Shown here piece by piece: positions 1 to 6,232 of a stretch of 6,649 nt of DNA. The position numbers and the translations under genes were made by a program. The number at the start of each line of letters is the position of its first letter. Position 1 is the first letter of the stretch. The stretch lies in the NCBI GenBank assembly GCA_025353525.1, contig JANXOO010000799.1, positions 1 to 6,649 on the forward strand, in the 5' to 3' direction. The stretch comes from Schlesneria sp. (lineage in GTDB: Bacteria > Planctomycetota > Planctomycetia > Planctomycetales > Planctomycetaceae). The notes beneath the pieces are model-generated. The model saw nothing but the letters and a program-made list of their open reading frames with translations, made no database searches and was not told the origin of the DNA.

Positions 1-628
1 CATTGACGTTCAGCTCCGAGCACCAGCCAAGGTCTGACCAGACCCAGTGGGCTACCGGACAGTAAACGAACGTACCCCACAGGACCGAGAACAGGAGCAT
101 CGAACTGAATTTCATTCGTTCGGCAAACGCACCGCAAATCAATGCCGGAGTAATGATGAAAAACATCATCTGGAAAATCATGTGAATTGACCGTGGTAAC
201 GCGGGCGAGTACGCCGGATGCACGCCGATCTGCTGTGCACTATCCCAGTACGGAGCGACTCCGTTCAACATTGCGTATTTGAAGTCCCCGATCAAACCGA
301 GTCCCCCAACCGTATCTCCAAAACAAAGACTGTAACCGTACACAGTCCAGACTACGGACATAACGGCCATTAAAGTAATGCATTGCATCATCACGCTCAG
401 AATATTTTTCTTCCTGACCAAGCCACCGTAGAAGAGAGCTAAACCCGGTGCCGTCATCATAAGCACAAGTGCTGAAGACGTGAGCATCCACGCGATATCT
501 CCCGAATTGAACTGATTAACCGGAGAGGGCACAGCAGGCGCGACGGAAGCATCCTCAGCAAAAAGATTTCCACCAAATGACGTAACAAACACCAATACCG
601 CGAGCGCGGCCCAATTCCTGGACTTCAC
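1..628 (-). CDS. amt: Ammonium transporter (Amt/AmtB family), N-terminal part
   Basis: Amt proteins are trimeric inner-membrane channels that take up ammonium/ammonia. The 209 visible residues begin with a signal peptide (residues 1-24, KSRN then a hydrophobic core, likely cut after LFA), a feature of many Amt precursors. Then come TM1 with the family motif APGLALFYGGLVRKKN (60-75), TM2 with WTVYGYSL (94-101), and the highly conserved segment IFQMMFFIITPALICGAFAER (151-171). F152 and F156 align with the periplasmic gate Phe103/Phe107 of E. coli AmtB, and W197 in AHWVWS aligns with Trp148. The pore histidines (His168/His318 in AmtB) would lie beyond the left edge, so they cannot be checked. 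I chose the GTG at 628 because AGGAGA sits five bases upstream; another in-frame GTG at 646 has no ribosome binding site. The gene is divergent from the peptidase gene. No PII (glnB/glnK) gene is visible; it could lie downstream, outside the window. Confidence 0.96.
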   Translation of the reverse strand, partial: MKSRNWAALAVLVFVTSFGGNLFAEDASVAPAVPSPVNQFNSGDIAWMLTSSALVLMMTAPGLALFYGGLVRKKNILSVMMQCITLMAVMSVVWTVYGYSLCFGDTVGGLGLIGDFKYAMLNGVAPYWDSAQQIGVHPAYSPALPRSIHMIFQMMFFIITPALICGAFAERMKFSSMLLFSVLWGTFVYCPVAHWVWSDLGWCSELNVN

Positions 629-999
629 AACAATCTCCTGGAGCACTAGGAAAAAACTCAATCGTGCCACGAACTCCACCACAGGTTCGGGCATCTGAAC
701 ACACATTCCGCTCGGATCGAAAAACCGATTCAAAGACCGTCTTTACGCGTCGAAACAAACCGCTGTCGAGATCGGATTGTTGCAGCGCGAGCGGATAACC
801 TCGACAATGACTTGTCAATACCGGGCGGAGTATACAGGATTCTCCATCACAACTGAACGAATCGCCGTAATTCTGCCGAAAGGCAACTTGTGTGCCGCGT
901 CAATTGCGCCGAGTCCGGTTTCGGGTAGCCGAAGGATTGCAATTTCTTTGAAATATCGGGATTCCTTGGGCGAATTGACCGATATTCGTTTCTGAAAAT
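629..999. other. Divergent intergenic region between amt and the peptidase gene
   Basis: This 371-bp stretch separates two genes transcribed away from each other, so it should carry both promoters. I found no confident -35/-10 pair. On the minus strand, 663-669 reads TGGCACG, a perfect sigma-54 -24 element, but the matching -12 TTGC is absent. A TATACA at 831-836 has no well-spaced -35. A 72-codon plus-strand frame (777-995, TTG start, or ATG at 807) crosses the region; its product has no recognisable domain, and it ends just before the peptidase start in another frame. No tRNA, small-RNA signature or terminator is visible. Confidence 0.5.
634..639 (-). promoter_or_regulatory. Ribosome binding site of amt
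   Basis: On the minus strand AGGAGA lies five bases before the GTG at 628. This is the clearest Shine-Dalgarno sequence in the window, and it selects this GTG over the in-frame GTG at 646, giving a protein that starts directly with a signal peptide. Confidence 0.7.
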
Positions 1000-1944
1000 T
1001 TGAATTGGAACACAGTTTTGAATCCGGTGACGACCTCCATATGTGCCCTGTTTGCAGGCACCGGGTTTGCCTTTTGCCTGGAGCGATTGAGTGACCGGGA
1101 ACGATTTTCCCTTGAAATACCGCTGGCTTCCAGGCGAGTTCGGCTGATTCGCGGAATCTTCATCGCGATTTCGACTGCGGTTCTGTTTGGTGCTTTTCAC
1201 TGGGCTTCCATCGAACAGGGGTGCCTTGAGACTTCAGAAGTTCAGCCTTCATTGGCCGGCCGATACTGGCGACTCGGTTTCCACCTGATCCTGTTCAGTT
1301 TTCTGATTCTCGCGACGGCCATCGACTTTGATTGCTATATGATTCCGGATCTGATCACAGTCCCCGGAATGTTGCTCGGATTTGCAGGAGCGGGCTTGAT
1401 CGGAGAAGCCCAGATCTGTCACCTGTGGGTCGATTGGTCGATTGCGGTTCCGCAGCTTCGCGGTCCCTTCATTCCTGCCTGGTATGACGCTCACCGGCAC
1501 CTGCACGGATTTGCGTGGAGCATTTCCGGACTGATCACGGGCGCAGGACTGACCTGGTTGGCTCGCAATGTCAGCTCGCGCGTTCTCGGCCAGGAAGCGA
1601 TGGGTATCGGCGACGTGACACTGATGGGATTGATCGGAAGTTTCGTTGGTTGGCAGGGAGTGACCCTGGTATTCCTGCTGGCTCCTTTGACAGGACTGAC
1701 CGTTGGAGTCTTTCTCAGGACAATCACAGGGAAGACGTTCCTGCCTTACGGGCCGTGGCTGAGCATCGCCGCAGTGATCGTTCTTTTCGGATGGCAATCG
1801 CTGTGGCAGCAGACGCGGCTGATTTTCAGTGATTGGTTAAGCGTTGGAATTCTCGGTGCCACCGGCGGCTTCGGCTTCGTTATCTTGCTGAGTCTGGTTC
1901 AGCTCTACAAATCGATTCCGACAACCCCCCGGCCGATTCGCTAA
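1000..1944 (+). CDS. A24-family prepilin peptidase-like membrane protein (variant lacking methylase loop)
   Basis: This is a 314-residue polytopic membrane protein. It carries both aspartyl-protease motifs of type IV prepilin/prepilin-like leader peptidases: AIDFDCYMIPDLITVPG (107-123, first catalytic Asp probably D109) and GIGDVTLMGLIGSFVGWQG (202-220, second catalytic Asp D205). PYGPWLSIAAVIVLF (249-263) is also typical of the family. Such enzymes cut the leader peptide of type IV pilins and type II secretion pseudopilins at the cytoplasmic membrane face. TM1 is at about 11-26, but only about 20 residues (28-47) separate it from TM2 (48-67). The cytoplasmic cysteine-rich CxxC loop used for zinc binding and N-methylation is therefore missing. 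A His/Trp-rich segment (138-170) enlarges the stretch between the two aspartates. The start must be non-ATG: a frame stop lies at 976-978 and the first internal Met is residue 114. TTG 1000 is used here; TTG 1018 (weak GGAA upstream) or GTG 1027 are alternatives. No pilin or secretion gene is adjacent. Confidence 0.88.
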   Translation: MNWNTVLNPVTTSICALFAGTGFAFCLERLSDRERFSLEIPLASRRVRLIRGIFIAISTAVLFGAFHWASIEQGCLETSEVQPSLAGRYWRLGFHLILFSFLILATAIDFDCYMIPDLITVPGMLLGFAGAGLIGEAQICHLWVDWSIAVPQLRGPFIPAWYDAHRHLHGFAWSISGLITGAGLTWLARNVSSRVLGQEAMGIGDVTLMGLIGSFVGWQGVTLVFLLAPLTGLTVGVFLRTITGKTFLPYGPWLSIAAVIVLFGWQSLWQQTRLIFSDWLSVGILGATGGFGFVILLSLVQLYKSIPTTPRPIR

Positions 1945-3253
1945 AAACATCGATCAATTCATCCGGTGGTTCGGGCAATAACAACGCGACACATGCTGCC
2001 GGGATAAACAGAAATCCCGCATAAAACAGTGCAAGCCGGTAGTCGCCGACTTTCGAGAACAGTCCAAAAAAAACTGTCCCCAAACCGGCCGCGATACGAC
2101 CGAAGTTAAAGCAAAACCCCGCACCAGTCGTCCGCAGAAGCGTTGGAAACAGAGGCGGCAAATACATTGTGAAGAGTGCGAACACTCCCTGGCAAAGTCC
2201 GATGAGCAGAAATCCGCACCATAGTCCGTAGTGATCGCGGGGAACGGAGTAGGTGGCGAACATCGCCAGAAAATAGGCAGCGCAAAAGCCGGCGATGGTT
2301 CGTCGGTATCTGAACCGCCGTGCGATCCATCCCGCGACGAAGTTTCCGGCAATCGAAGACAGCATGATTAAACAGATCGTTTGACTCACCAGTTGATCGC
2401 GGTTCACCTGGGGCCACTCGCGCAAATCGGGCAGGTTTCGCAGGTGCTGCAAGTGCCAGAACAGGAAAGACCAGTGTGCTGTCAAAGCCAACGAACAGAC
2501 CACCAGTGTCAGCACCGTGGTCCGGCGAACAGTTCCGCGAAACAGATCCAGAAACACCGGTTTAACCAGCAAAGAATCCTTTCGAGCCGCTTGCCATTCC
2601 TCCGGTTCGGGCACCGCATGGCGAATCCACAGCACCAGAAGTGCCGGCAAGATACCGACCAAAAAAACAGTTCGGTTGGGAAAACTGGCTAACAGAAAAT
2701 AGGCGAGTCCCGCGAGCATCACGCCGAGGTTGACGCCGGTCTGCAGCACCGCTGCCAACCACGGTCGCCAGCGCCGAGGCCACGTCTCTGAAATCAGTGA
2801 GGCCCCCACAGCCCATTCGCCACCAATTCCCAGCGCCGCGAGGAATCGGAAGATCATCAGTTGCCACCAGGTCGCCGCGAAGAACGACAGTCCTGTAAAC
2901 AGGGCGTAAGTGAGAATTGTCAGTGACAGTGCTCGCGTTCGGCCGATTCGATCAGCAATCAGTCCAAAAAAACCGCCACCCAGCGCCCAACCGATCAAAA
3001 ACGCTGCCTGAATCAGGGAACTGCAATACCCGACGCGAGGATCCTTTTGATTCTCGATACCCAGCAGTTCTGCAACAAACGGAGTTGCAACGAGTACATA
3101 CAAGTGCATGTCCAATCCATCGAACAGCCAGCCAAGCCAGGCCGCCGCACCGGATTTCCACTGTTGCGGTGAAAGATCCCTCAAATGAACGGCATCGCGC
3201 TCGACATTGCGCCGAGAAACGGTTTCGGGCGAGGAATGGTTCGCAGAATCCAT
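1880..3253 (-). CDS. MFS permease, sugar/organic-acid:H+ symporter type
   Basis: This 457-residue protein has a predicted 12-TM major facilitator fold: six helices at about 38-211, a cytoplasmic loop at 212-245, and six more at about 246-426. GWLFDGLDMHLYVL (41-54) in TM1 and RFLAALGIGGEWAVGASLISE (136-156) in TM4 are hallmarks of the aromatic-acid (AAHS) and sialate/carboxylate (SHS) symporter groups. The TM2-3 loop has the MFS signature GLIADRIGRTRAL (97-109). YLPPLFPTLLRTTGAGFCFNFGR (364-386) in the C-half matches the same groups. The substrate cannot be read from sequence; an organic acid or acidic sugar is the likeliest class. The ATG at 3253 has an AAAGG about 11 bases upstream, a long but usable spacing. 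The last 65 bp overlap the peptidase gene on the other strand, affecting only the polar C-terminal tail. No catabolic or regulatory gene is adjacent to hint at the substrate. Confidence 0.93.
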   Translation of the reverse strand: MDSANHSSPETVSRRNVERDAVHLRDLSPQQWKSGAAAWLGWLFDGLDMHLYVLVATPFVAELLGIENQKDPRVGYCSSLIQAAFLIGWALGGGFFGLIADRIGRTRALSLTILTYALFTGLSFFAATWWQLMIFRFLAALGIGGEWAVGASLISETWPRRWRPWLAAVLQTGVNLGVMLAGLAYFLLASFPNRTVFLVGILPALLVLWIRHAVPEPEEWQAARKDSLLVKPVFLDLFRGTVRRTTVLTLVVCSLALTAHWSFLFWHLQHLRNLPDLREWPQVNRDQLVSQTICLIMLSSIAGNFVAGWIARRFRYRRTIAGFCAAYFLAMFATYSVPRDHYGLWCGFLLIGLCQGVFALFTMYLPPLFPTLLRTTGAGFCFNFGRIAAGLGTVFFGLFSKVGDYRLALFYAGFLFIPAACVALLLPEPPDELIDVFSESAGGLSESICRAEPDSAR

Positions 3254-3555
3254 GTGACAAATCGCCTTTCATCAATTTCGCAAACCGTACTGTCGCGAAC
3301 GTTTGATACTGCTCGCGGTCCAGATTGAGGCTTCGTTTGGGAGTCCGCTTCCGCGTTCGATGCGGAACCACCGTCACAGAGTCTATTTCCAGGTGTGGCT
3401 GGATTTCTCAATGGCCTCAAACCAGACCGCGCGAAGTAAAATCAATCCGGTCAATATGTTTTTGTGAATTTCTGAGCGTGACCGGACTCTACGCTTCTGC
3501 ATGTTGTGAGTAAACCTTAACAAACCGGCGGGTAAAATGCCGTCCTGCAAAAACT

Positions 3556-3566
3556 GCCGAATCGGC
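3556..3566. repeat. Short inverted repeat GCCGA-A-TCGGC
   Basis: Two perfect 5-bp arms are separated by one base in the leader region of the gene at 3698, just before an AT-rich patch. Its size and near-symmetry would suit a protein-binding site, but a repeat this short can arise by chance. Confidence 0.4.
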
Positions 3567-3608
3567 TCACCCGATAATTCTTTAATAATTTTTCCTTCAG
3601 CCGTAATG

Positions 3609-3621
3609 TCGGCAATGCCGA
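3609..3621. repeat. Short inverted repeat TCGGCA-A-TGCCGA
   Basis: Two perfect 6-bp arms are separated by one base, 43 bases downstream of the end of the similar repeat at 3556-3566 and sharing its TCGGC/GCCGA core. The pair could be operator half-sites for the gene at 3698 or simply chance palindromes. No regulator gene is adjacent. Confidence 0.45.
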
Positions 3622-3697
3622 TACAAATTCTGGTCGTTGCTGGTCAGCTTTTTCCGCTGCAGTTCCGATCGCAGGCAACGAGATCGGCACGTTACAA

Positions 3698-5209
3698 ATG
3701 CGCGAGTTTTGGCCGATCACTGTTGTCGCAAAAAACCGACCGGGTCGCCGTTTATCGTTGATTCGCACAAAATCTGCCGGGGGACGAGCGGACGATGCCT
3801 CCGCTGTGCGGATCGTGGCTGGAATTCTTCTCACTCTCATTTGTCACTCGGGATGTACGACAACCCGACCGGCAATGAAGTCGTTCTGGCAACAGGTTCC
3901 ACCCGTCAAGTGGCCAAGCCGGGATGCGAACCTGACGGCCGTAAACAATGAACCCGACGACGAACCAGCGGTGGCAGCCAATGTCGCCGTCCGGAAAGAA
4001 TCGTCCGATGAATCAACCTCGACCGATGCTGCGATGGTCAACGACACTCGGCTGAAGCCCAGACTGTCACGACTGGGAAAAGCCTTTCGCTGGTCGGAAC
4101 CTCGATCCGCTGAGCCGAGTGCGATCAATGAAACGGCATCTGCCGGCCTCGGGACCGCAACGCACTCGTCGAGTTCAATTCTTATGTTGGAAACGCCGCT
4201 CGACCGTCTGAACGCTGCATTAACCGACGATTCGCTTCAATCGCCTCTCGTTCCGGAACTTGGTCTGGGGAATCTTGAAGACCGAATTCGCATCGATTCG
4301 CTGATGTCGCGTGCCAGACAATATCTGGAAGCCGGGCAATTCGACCCCGCACTTCGGTCGGCGCTGTCGGCGATGGAGATCAGCGAATCGGGACAGATTG
4401 ATGATTCACCCGAAGAAGATCGCCCCGTCGATCTCGTTCGTAAAATCGAGGAACTGCTGGAAGCTTCGCGACTTGCAGATCGATCAGATTCTGAAAAGGA
4501 AACCATTGATGTCACTCAGTCATCAATAGAAACCGAATCGTCGACGCGAATGGCCATTGAACAGGCCAAACCCGCGGCTCGGACGGAAAAGGAGACGACA
4601 GGATTGACCCGAATACGTCGTGACTGGTCAACGCTGTTTCGCGGCAATCGCAAGCCCTCTTCGGCAGAAACCGAATCGGGTACATCCTCGTCGAAAGGAG
4701 CAGCATCGCGAGATTCCAATTCGAATACAGGGGCAACGTCTCGATCAGAAAACCTCGAACGGCAACTCCGCGAACCTGATGCAATCGTCATGGCAAATCG
4801 CAGTATCGCCCTCGGGGAACCCGAACCCTTTGCCGAACCAACTGCCCGAGATGGTCGCAATTCGAATTCCGCAACTGTCGCCAATTCCGATACGTTCGAT
4901 ACGGAACCGCTTTCTGTGGGCGCTCAAGACGATTTTGAATCACGCGAGGCTGCCGACGAAACGAATGCCCTTCAGGTCGATTCAATGAAATCATTGTCGG
5001 ACGAGGATGTCGGAACATTACCCGAACTGAATACAGTAGAAACCCAACGTGCCTGTCAGATCACTGAATCGAACACCGAAAACTCGATTCATCCGGAAAT
5101 TGACGATCCCGACGATACAAATCGCTATGCAGACTGGACGATGATATACGTCGCGTTCGGCGTGTGCGGCGTGATAGCGTTCGCGTTTTATCGACGTGGT
5201 GCGACGTGA
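3698..5209 (+). CDS. Unrecognised Ser/Glu-rich exported protein with C-terminal membrane anchor
   Basis: I do not recognise this protein (503 residues from ATG 3698). A hydrophobic export segment, VRIVAGILLTLICHSGC (37-53), is followed by TTTRPAM. C53 resembles a lipobox Cys, but His at -3 is non-standard, so it may instead be a cleaved signal peptide or uncleaved anchor. Residues 54-480 are polar and low in complexity, rich in Ser, Thr, Glu, Asp and Ala, and probably largely disordered. The exception is a helical patch at 192-260, where SLMSRARQYLEAGQFDPALRSALSAMEIS looks like one TPR-type helix pair. The C-terminus is a single TM helix (about 481-497) followed by RR, placing the tail in the cytoplasm and the bulk outside. 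The start is uncertain: GTG 3806 (residue 37) would put the hydrophobic segment at the N-terminus and give 467 residues; neither site has a good ribosome binding site. The 3' end overlaps the next gene by 22 bp. Confidence 0.82.
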   Translation: MREFWPITVVAKNRPGRRLSLIRTKSAGGRADDASAVRIVAGILLTLICHSGCTTTRPAMKSFWQQVPPVKWPSRDANLTAVNNEPDDEPAVAANVAVRKESSDESTSTDAAMVNDTRLKPRLSRLGKAFRWSEPRSAEPSAINETASAGLGTATHSSSSILMLETPLDRLNAALTDDSLQSPLVPELGLGNLEDRIRIDSLMSRARQYLEAGQFDPALRSALSAMEISESGQIDDSPEEDRPVDLVRKIEELLEASRLADRSDSEKETIDVTQSSIETESSTRMAIEQAKPAARTEKETTGLTRIRRDWSTLFRGNRKPSSAETESGTSSSKGAASRDSNSNTGATSRSENLERQLREPDAIVMANRSIALGEPEPFAEPTARDGRNSNSATVANSDTFDTEPLSVGAQDDFESREAADETNALQVDSMKSLSDEDVGTLPELNTVETQRACQITESNTENSIHPEIDDPDDTNRYADWTMIYVAFGVCGVIAFAFYRRGAT

Positions 5210-6024
5210 TCATGGCCGCTCAGGAGTGACAACAGTTGGAAATCAGCCCGATGTTCGATTTGGCGGTGACTGACCTCAACGCGTTTTTCAAGCGACGATC
5301 GCAACGATCCGTCGCGGTGAAAGGCGCACTCAGGCAAACTCAACAGGACCGATTGCATCAGACCTGCAAACTCCGGTTCTTCGAGATTGGCGGGCGACAG
5401 GTGCTTGAGGAACGTTAACCTCAATCCCGCAGAGACGAGATGTTCGACGGGATGGGGGCCCGTGGCCGGGTCGGTAATCGAACCTTCTTCGCCGAAATCA
5501 CGAGATCGTTCGGAATCATACGCGAATTCGAAACAATCGCTTTTGAAGGCGATTGGACCGATCAAAAGATCGGTCCATCGATCGCAACGACGGCGCAGTC
5601 GATCGACGTGCATCACACGGTCATTCATCGTGCCTGGAAGACTCAGCAACCGCGACAAAATTCCGTGCCGGATTTGCTGTAGTCCGACGACGGCGCTGCG
5701 TGCGACGTACGTCAGATCGTCAGTTCCGCAGCGGCGATCCAGCGCAATCAGCGTTGTCCCCCAGGTTCTGACCAGCATCTCGCAAGCAAAAACTCGCGGT
5801 GCCAGGTTTTCCAGGAATTCGACATCGGGTGAATCAGCCGATGTCCAGCAGTGAAGGCTCTTCACCCACCGTTGTTGCAGCGTCCGACTGTTCTGCCAGA
5901 ACAACTGCAATGAGCCGCCTGACGGAACGATGGAATCATCGATAACGCTTCGTGCGAGGCGAGAAACAATCAGAGCGAGCTCTGCAAGGGACCGAGCTGA
6001 AAGACCATGATTTCCGGAAGGCAT
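5188..6024 (-). CDS. Conserved-looking helical cytoplasmic protein of unknown function
   Basis: This 278-residue protein has no signal peptide or TM segment, is predicted to be mostly alpha-helical, and lacks an obvious catalytic motif. Features seen are RTWGTTLIALDRRCGTDDLTYVARSAVVG (86-114), HVDRLRRRCDRWTDLLIG (139-156), EFAYDSERSRDFGEE (165-179) and a C-terminal part with LLSLPECAFHRDGSLRSSLEKR (227-248). From memory, the blocks RWTDLL, F-x-x-D-x-ER-x-x-DF and D-G-x-x-RS-L occur in a hypothetical family common in planctomycetes; that is recall, not a search. The ATG at 6024 is preferred because GAGG lies five bases upstream; an in-frame GTG at 6057 would add eleven residues and has no ribosome binding site. 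It is co-directional with, and 208 bp downstream of, the AAA+ ATPase gene, so a shared transcript is possible. The coding sequence contains two strong hairpins (about 5554-5577 and 5292-5315). Its 3' end overlaps the plus-strand neighbour by 22 bp. Confidence 0.82.
   Translation of the reverse strand: MPSGNHGLSARSLAELALIVSRLARSVIDDSIVPSGGSLQLFWQNSRTLQQRWVKSLHCWTSADSPDVEFLENLAPRVFACEMLVRTWGTTLIALDRRCGTDDLTYVARSAVVGLQQIRHGILSRLLSLPGTMNDRVMHVDRLRRRCDRWTDLLIGPIAFKSDCFEFAYDSERSRDFGEEGSITDPATGPHPVEHLVSAGLRLTFLKHLSPANLEEPEFAGLMQSVLLSLPECAFHRDGSLRSSLEKRVEVSHRQIEHRADFQLLSLLSGHDHVAPRR
5292..5315. repeat. Bulged hairpin inside a coding region
   Basis: GCGACGATCG (5292-5301) pairs with CGAT-C-CGTCGC (5305-5315) around a CAA loop, with one bulged C. 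It lies over the GSLRSSL codons near the 3' end of the minus-strand helical-protein gene. With no T-tract it does not look like a terminator; it may only reflect reuse of GATCG/CGATC-type words. Confidence 0.4.
5554..5577. repeat. Perfect 10-bp hairpin inside a coding region
   Basis: The arms TGGACCGATC (5554-5563) and GATCGGTCCA (5568-5577) are fully complementary around an AAAA loop. GCGAT (5549-5553) and ATCGC (5581-5585) could extend the stem across a three-base bulge. It lies within the minus-strand helical-protein gene, over the codons for the WTDLLIGP block. No T-tract follows on either strand, so it is not an intrinsic terminator. Confidence 0.6.
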
Positions 6025-6029
6025 TCTGA

Positions 6030-6033
6030 CCTC
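6030..6033 (-). promoter_or_regulatory. Ribosome binding site for the helical protein gene
   Basis: On the minus strand GAGG lies five bases before the ATG at 6024. It decides that start over the longer in-frame GTG at 6057. Confidence 0.55.
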
Positions 6034-6194
6034 GTGAAGCGGGCATTGATTGACCACACGATGTCATCGCAATCCCGATGCCGAACGCAACCGATGCTTG
6101 ACTGACCATTCCAGTCGTTGCAACCGGTACGATTTAAAAGCGGAATGTCAAAAGTCCGGAACGACCGCCGCTGCCGTAACGCAACGCGAGTTTG

Positions 6195-6210
6195 TCGTGA
6201 AACATCACGA
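6195..6210. repeat. Small inverted repeat downstream of the ATPase gene
   Basis: TCGTGA and TCACGA flank a four-base loop, starting 22 bases past the ATPase stop codon on the minus strand. CAAACTC rather than a T-run follows, so an intrinsic terminator is unlikely. It could be a 3'-end stabilising hairpin or chance. The rest of 6025-6232 shows no gene, and no clear promoter for the downstream gene. Confidence 0.3.
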
Positions 6211-6232
6211 TACGCATCATCGCAAAACCGTC

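Larger units (their letters stand above)
3254..3697. other. Divergent intergenic region with two short inverted repeats
   Basis: These 444 bp lie between the minus-strand MFS gene and the plus-strand gene at 3698; if the latter really starts at 3806 the gap is 552 bp. Open frames here on either strand give Arg-, Ser- and Cys-rich products with no family resemblance, so I call none. An AT-rich patch at 3573-3595 includes AATAAT (3584-3589), a possible -10 element for the downstream gene, but no -35 sits at the right distance. Two short inverted repeats occur nearby (listed separately). I see no tRNA, riboswitch or terminator. Confidence 0.5.

Noticed and set aside
647..669. Possible sigma-54 promoter for amt (minus strand, TGGCACG)
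   Set aside because: The -24 element is perfect, but the -12 position reads AGTT instead of TTGC at the required spacing.
777..995. 72-codon plus-strand frame between amt and the peptidase gene
   Set aside because: TTG start, no ribosome binding site, no recognisable domain or hydrophobic pattern. A weak likeness of its end (ISLKYRDSLGELT) to the IS-x-RYP-x-x-EL segment of prepilin peptidases needs a gap and lacks the cysteines, so I treat it as chance.
1249..1797. 182-codon minus-strand frame opposite the peptidase gene
   Set aside because: Gln/Ser/Arg-rich product with no family resemblance, lying antisense to a gene with clear catalytic motifs; a shadow frame.
2952..3377. 141-codon minus-strand frame across the MFS start
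   Set aside because: Arg- and Cys-rich product in a different frame from the well-supported MFS protein; no domain.
3325..3513. 62-codon plus-strand frame upstream of the Ser/Glu-rich gene
   Set aside because: Composition (Arg, Cys, Ser) typical of random frames; no supporting signal.
3517..3840. 107-codon minus-strand frame in the second intergenic region
   Set aside because: Basic, low-information product with no motif, overlapping the start of the plus-strand gene; no ribosome binding site seen.
5387..5854. 155-codon plus-strand frame opposite the helical-protein gene
   Set aside because: Very Arg/Ser-rich antisense translation; the minus-strand frame has coherent motifs and a ribosome binding site.
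6060..6095. Approximate direct repeat with GCATCGG/TTGCG words on the minus strand
   Set aside because: Imperfect and only two copies; consistent with the general richness in CGAT/ATCG words across the window.
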